Assembly: GCF_001592225.1 (NCBI RefSeq)
Contig: NZ_BCWN01000005.1
Span: 62,001-126,000, forward strand
Direction: 5' to 3'
From: Castellaniella caeni NBRC 101664
GTDB lineage: Bacteria > Pseudomonadota > Gammaproteobacteria > Burkholderiales > Burkholderiaceae_B
DNA length: 64,000 bases
Positions 62,531 through 64,000 of the stretch are shown piece by piece. The first letter of the stretch is position 1. Each line of letters begins with the position of its first letter. The position numbers and the translations under genes were made by a program. The notes under the pieces are model-generated. The model was not told the origin of the DNA and did not search any database. It saw only the letters and a list, made by a program, of their open reading frames with translations.

Positions 62531-63187
62531 ATGATAGCTACTCGGGGTCTTGTTCGCAGCGTGACGGTGGTCAGCTGCCTGGCTTTGTTGTCGGCGTGCG
62601 CCAATATGTCTCCGCAGGGACAGCATACTGCCGTGGGGGCGGGGGCCGGCGCGGCACTTGGCGCGGGGCTGGGGGCGCTCATCGGCGACAGCAGCCAGTC
62701 GGCCCTGATCGGCGCGGGGATCGGCTCGGTGGTGGGCGGCGTGGTGGGCTACAACTGGAAGGGGATCAAGCAGGACGTGGAAAAATCCGGCGCATCCGAT
62801 CTGGGGGTGGCGGTGATCGAAATGCCGGACGGCACGCTGAAGGTGAACATCCCCAGCAATGTGTCGTTCGATACGAACAAATCGGCGCTCAAACCAGCGC
62901 TGCTGCCGGTGCTCGACAGTGTGGCGCGGGCTCTGAACCAGCATCCCGAGCTGCGGGCGAAGGCTATCGGTTATACCGATTCCACGGGCACGGATGCCAT
63001 CAATATTCCGCTGTCGCAACGGCGCGCGGCGGCGGTCACGCAGTACCTGGCGGGCCAGGGGGTGGCAGCCACGCGGCTGACCTCCGAAGGCCAGGGGGCG
63101 GCCAATCCGGTGGGTGACAACAGCACGACCGAGGGTCGGGCGCTGAACCGCCGGGTTGAATTGTTTCTGTATGCGGTGAAGCAGTAG
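62531..63187 (+). CDS. OmpA-domain lipoprotein with glycine zipper (YiaD-like)
   Basis: Outer-membrane lipoprotein of 218 residues. A lipoprotein signal ends in LLSAC (Cys about 22). A glycine-zipper segment follows (GAGAGAALGAGLGALIGD ... GAGIGSVVGGVVGY), then a C-terminal OmpA-like peptidoglycan-binding domain (NVSFDTNKSALKPALLPVLDSVARAL ... GYTDSTGTDAINIPLSQRRAAAVTQYL ... NRRVELFL) with conserved Asp and Arg. AGGAG lies 8 bp before the ATG. Likely tethers outer membrane to peptidoglycan. Confidence 0.92.
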   Translation: MIATRGLVRSVTVVSCLALLSACANMSPQGQHTAVGAGAGAALGAGLGALIGDSSQSALIGAGIGSVVGGVVGYNWKGIKQDVEKSGASDLGVAVIEMPDGTLKVNIPSNVSFDTNKSALKPALLPVLDSVARALNQHPELRAKAIGYTDSTGTDAINIPLSQRRAAAVTQYLAGQGVAATRLTSEGQGAANPVGDNSTTEGRALNRRVELFLYAVKQ

Positions 63188-63283
63188 AAGGTTCCGTCTC
63201 TGTTTATGGGCAGCGGCTCTCGAACTCTCGCAGCTGGGTTCTTGAGGCGCCCTGGGCAGGCACGCTCCCTCTGCCGACCGTGA

Positions 63284-63408
63284 CTGGCGGCCCTTCGGGC
63301 TTCCCGCATCTTCCTCGTCCGGCCGGGCGTCGCCCTATATCGTCCCTGCGGGCCGATCGAGGGCGCCGACTGCCCCCGGCCTCCCTTCGGAAGCCTGCGG
63401 CGCCAGTC
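63284..63408 (+). repeat. 125-bp inverted repeat, left copy
   Basis: From CTGGCGGCCCTTCGGGCTTC to CGGCGCCAGTC. It matches the reverse complement of 63756-63880 across its whole length with a limited number of substitutions; the 40-bp centre around CCCTATATCGTCCCTGCGGG is identical. Confidence 0.9.
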
Positions 63409-63577
63409 AATGTCGGCGCCGGGAGCATGCCAACCCAGGGCTTGGCGTATCTTGGCGCATTCTTATGTTGAGACAGAGACAGCGTCGAGGCGGGTGCTGA
63501 AGCAGGTGTCGGCATCGAAGCGGGCTTGGTGCCGAGCGGTGGTGCCGAGCGCGTTTGGCGTCGAAGCAGATTCGGCA

Positions 63578-63679
63578 CAAAGGCGAACCCAGCACAAAGG
63601 TGATCCCAACGCAAAGGTGATCCCAACACAGAGTCAGCCCCCACACAAGGGCAGCCTCCACACAAAGGCAGCCACAGCA
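63578..63679 (+). repeat. six 17-bp tandem repeats
   Basis: Units at 63578, 63595, 63612, 63629, 63646 and 63663, for example CAAAGGTGATCCCAACG and CAAAGGTGATCCCAACA. All are exactly 17 bp with decaying similarity from left to right. The unit length is not a multiple of three, so it is unlikely to be a coding repeat. Confidence 0.85.
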
Positions 63680-63723
63680 CCCAAGCGGGCTCGACGGCTG
63701 CCTTGGCATGTTGCAGGCCCCGG

Positions 63724-63913
63724 CGGGGTTGTGTCAGGTGGCGCAGCGACCATCCGACTGGCGCCGGATGCTACCGAAGGGAGGGTGGGGGCAGTCGGCG
63801 CCCTCGATCGGCCCGCAGGGACGATATAGGGCGACGCCCACCCGGACGAGGTAGATCCGGGAAGCCCGAAGGGCCGCCAGGAGTGTGTCGCTGCGCCACC
63901 TGACACAACCCCG
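63724..63913. mobile_element. MITE-like element with 27-bp inverted termini enclosing the right 125-bp copy
   Basis: 63724-63750 (GTTGTGTCAGGTGGCGCAGC core) and 63887-63913 are perfect 27-bp inverted repeats. They enclose the right copy of the 125-bp repeat. The whole is 190 bp and has no coding capacity, like a miniature inverted-repeat element. No clear target-site duplication is visible, so the mobile-element reading is tentative. Confidence 0.45.
63756..63880 (-). repeat. 125-bp inverted repeat, right copy
   Basis: Reverse-complement partner of 63284-63408, 347 bp away from it. Confidence 0.9.
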
Positions 63914-63985
63914 TCGGCGCACCAAGACAACCCTCTCAGCGCACCAAGACACCCCCCCTCAGCGCAGCAAACGACACCGATGTTC
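63914..63985 (+). repeat. degenerate 22-24-bp tandem repeats at the window edge
   Basis: GCGCACCAAGACAACCCTC, then GCGCACCAAGACACCCCCC, then GCGCAGCAAACGACAC: three consecutive decaying units. Confidence 0.6.
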
Positions 63986-64000
63986 CCGGAGAATCGTTCA

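Larger units (their letters stand above)
63188..64000. other. 813-bp repeat-rich region without convincing genes
   Basis: Open frames on both strands are interrupted, low-complexity or follow the repeats. The stretch contains a 125-bp inverted repeat pair, a 27-bp inverted repeat around the right copy, a 17-bp tandem array and a 22-24-bp degenerate tandem at the window edge. Confidence 0.7.

Noticed and set aside
63410-63829. 139-codon plus-strand frame across the 17-bp array
   Set aside because: The unit length breaks periodicity and the sequence is low-complexity with no homology.
63578-63985. Repeat arrays considered as a CRISPR locus
   Set aside because: Units are 17 or about 23 bp directly abutting with no unique spacers, and no cas genes are present.

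Overview
The window is chromosomal DNA of a GC-rich betaproteobacterium. The orders and overlaps of housekeeping genes (gatCAB, mreBCD-mrdAB, ftsEX-mutY, metX-metW, hemE-priA-rep) and the protein sequences fit Burkholderiales, most likely Alcaligenaceae (Bordetella/Achromobacter/Castellaniella-like). The genus cannot be fixed from the sequence alone.

Layout. 1-8.9 kb is a catecholate-siderophore locus: a 2,3-dihydroxybenzoate-AMP ligase running off the left edge, an Sfp-type phosphopantetheinyl transferase, an ABC importer (one permease, ATPase, binding protein), a divergent siderophore esterase and a FepA-type TonB receptor. Fur-box-like sequences sit at each promoter. 9.0-10.3 kb holds a BrnT/BrnA toxin-antitoxin pair converging on a RAYT-like protein whose catalytic motifs are gone. 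10.3-14.2 kb is a beta-oxidation operon behind a 26-bp perfect palindrome; the same palindrome core recurs at 26.8 kb in front of an NPD/enoyl-CoA hydratase operon, implying one TetR-type regulon. 14.3-24.3 kb carries pgi, an AGCS symporter, a pseudo-receiver/Fis regulator, hemE, priA and rep, with two consensus DnaA boxes and an AT-rich stretch between hemE and priA. Two microsatellites and a small cationic gene follow.

28.0-31.0 kb is a decayed integrative-element scar: intact tRNA-Arg(CCG), a truncated tyrosine integrase ending at the tRNA, a ParE-type toxin-antitoxin pair, a serine-recombinase tail, an orphan HicB and a fused remnant of a second toxin-antitoxin copy. 31.1-38.6 kb looks like a beta-alanine/beta-peptide utilisation locus: DmpA/BapA-type aminopeptidase, APC permease, methylmalonate-semialdehyde dehydrogenase, omega-aminotransferase and a divergent MocR regulator with repeat operators.

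38.7-50.1 kb contains gshA, a minimal LuxR-type protein, metX-metW-ampG behind a SAM-II riboswitch, exonuclease III, an NgoMIV-type restriction-modification system, a LigB dioxygenase and pyrE. 50.1-62.2 kb is core: gatBAC, mreBCD-mrdA-rodA, and ftsE-ftsX-mutY. After an OmpA-like lipoprotein gene, the last 0.8 kb has no convincing gene but contains a 125-bp inverted repeat pair, a 27-bp terminal-inverted-repeat structure and a 6 x 17-bp tandem array.
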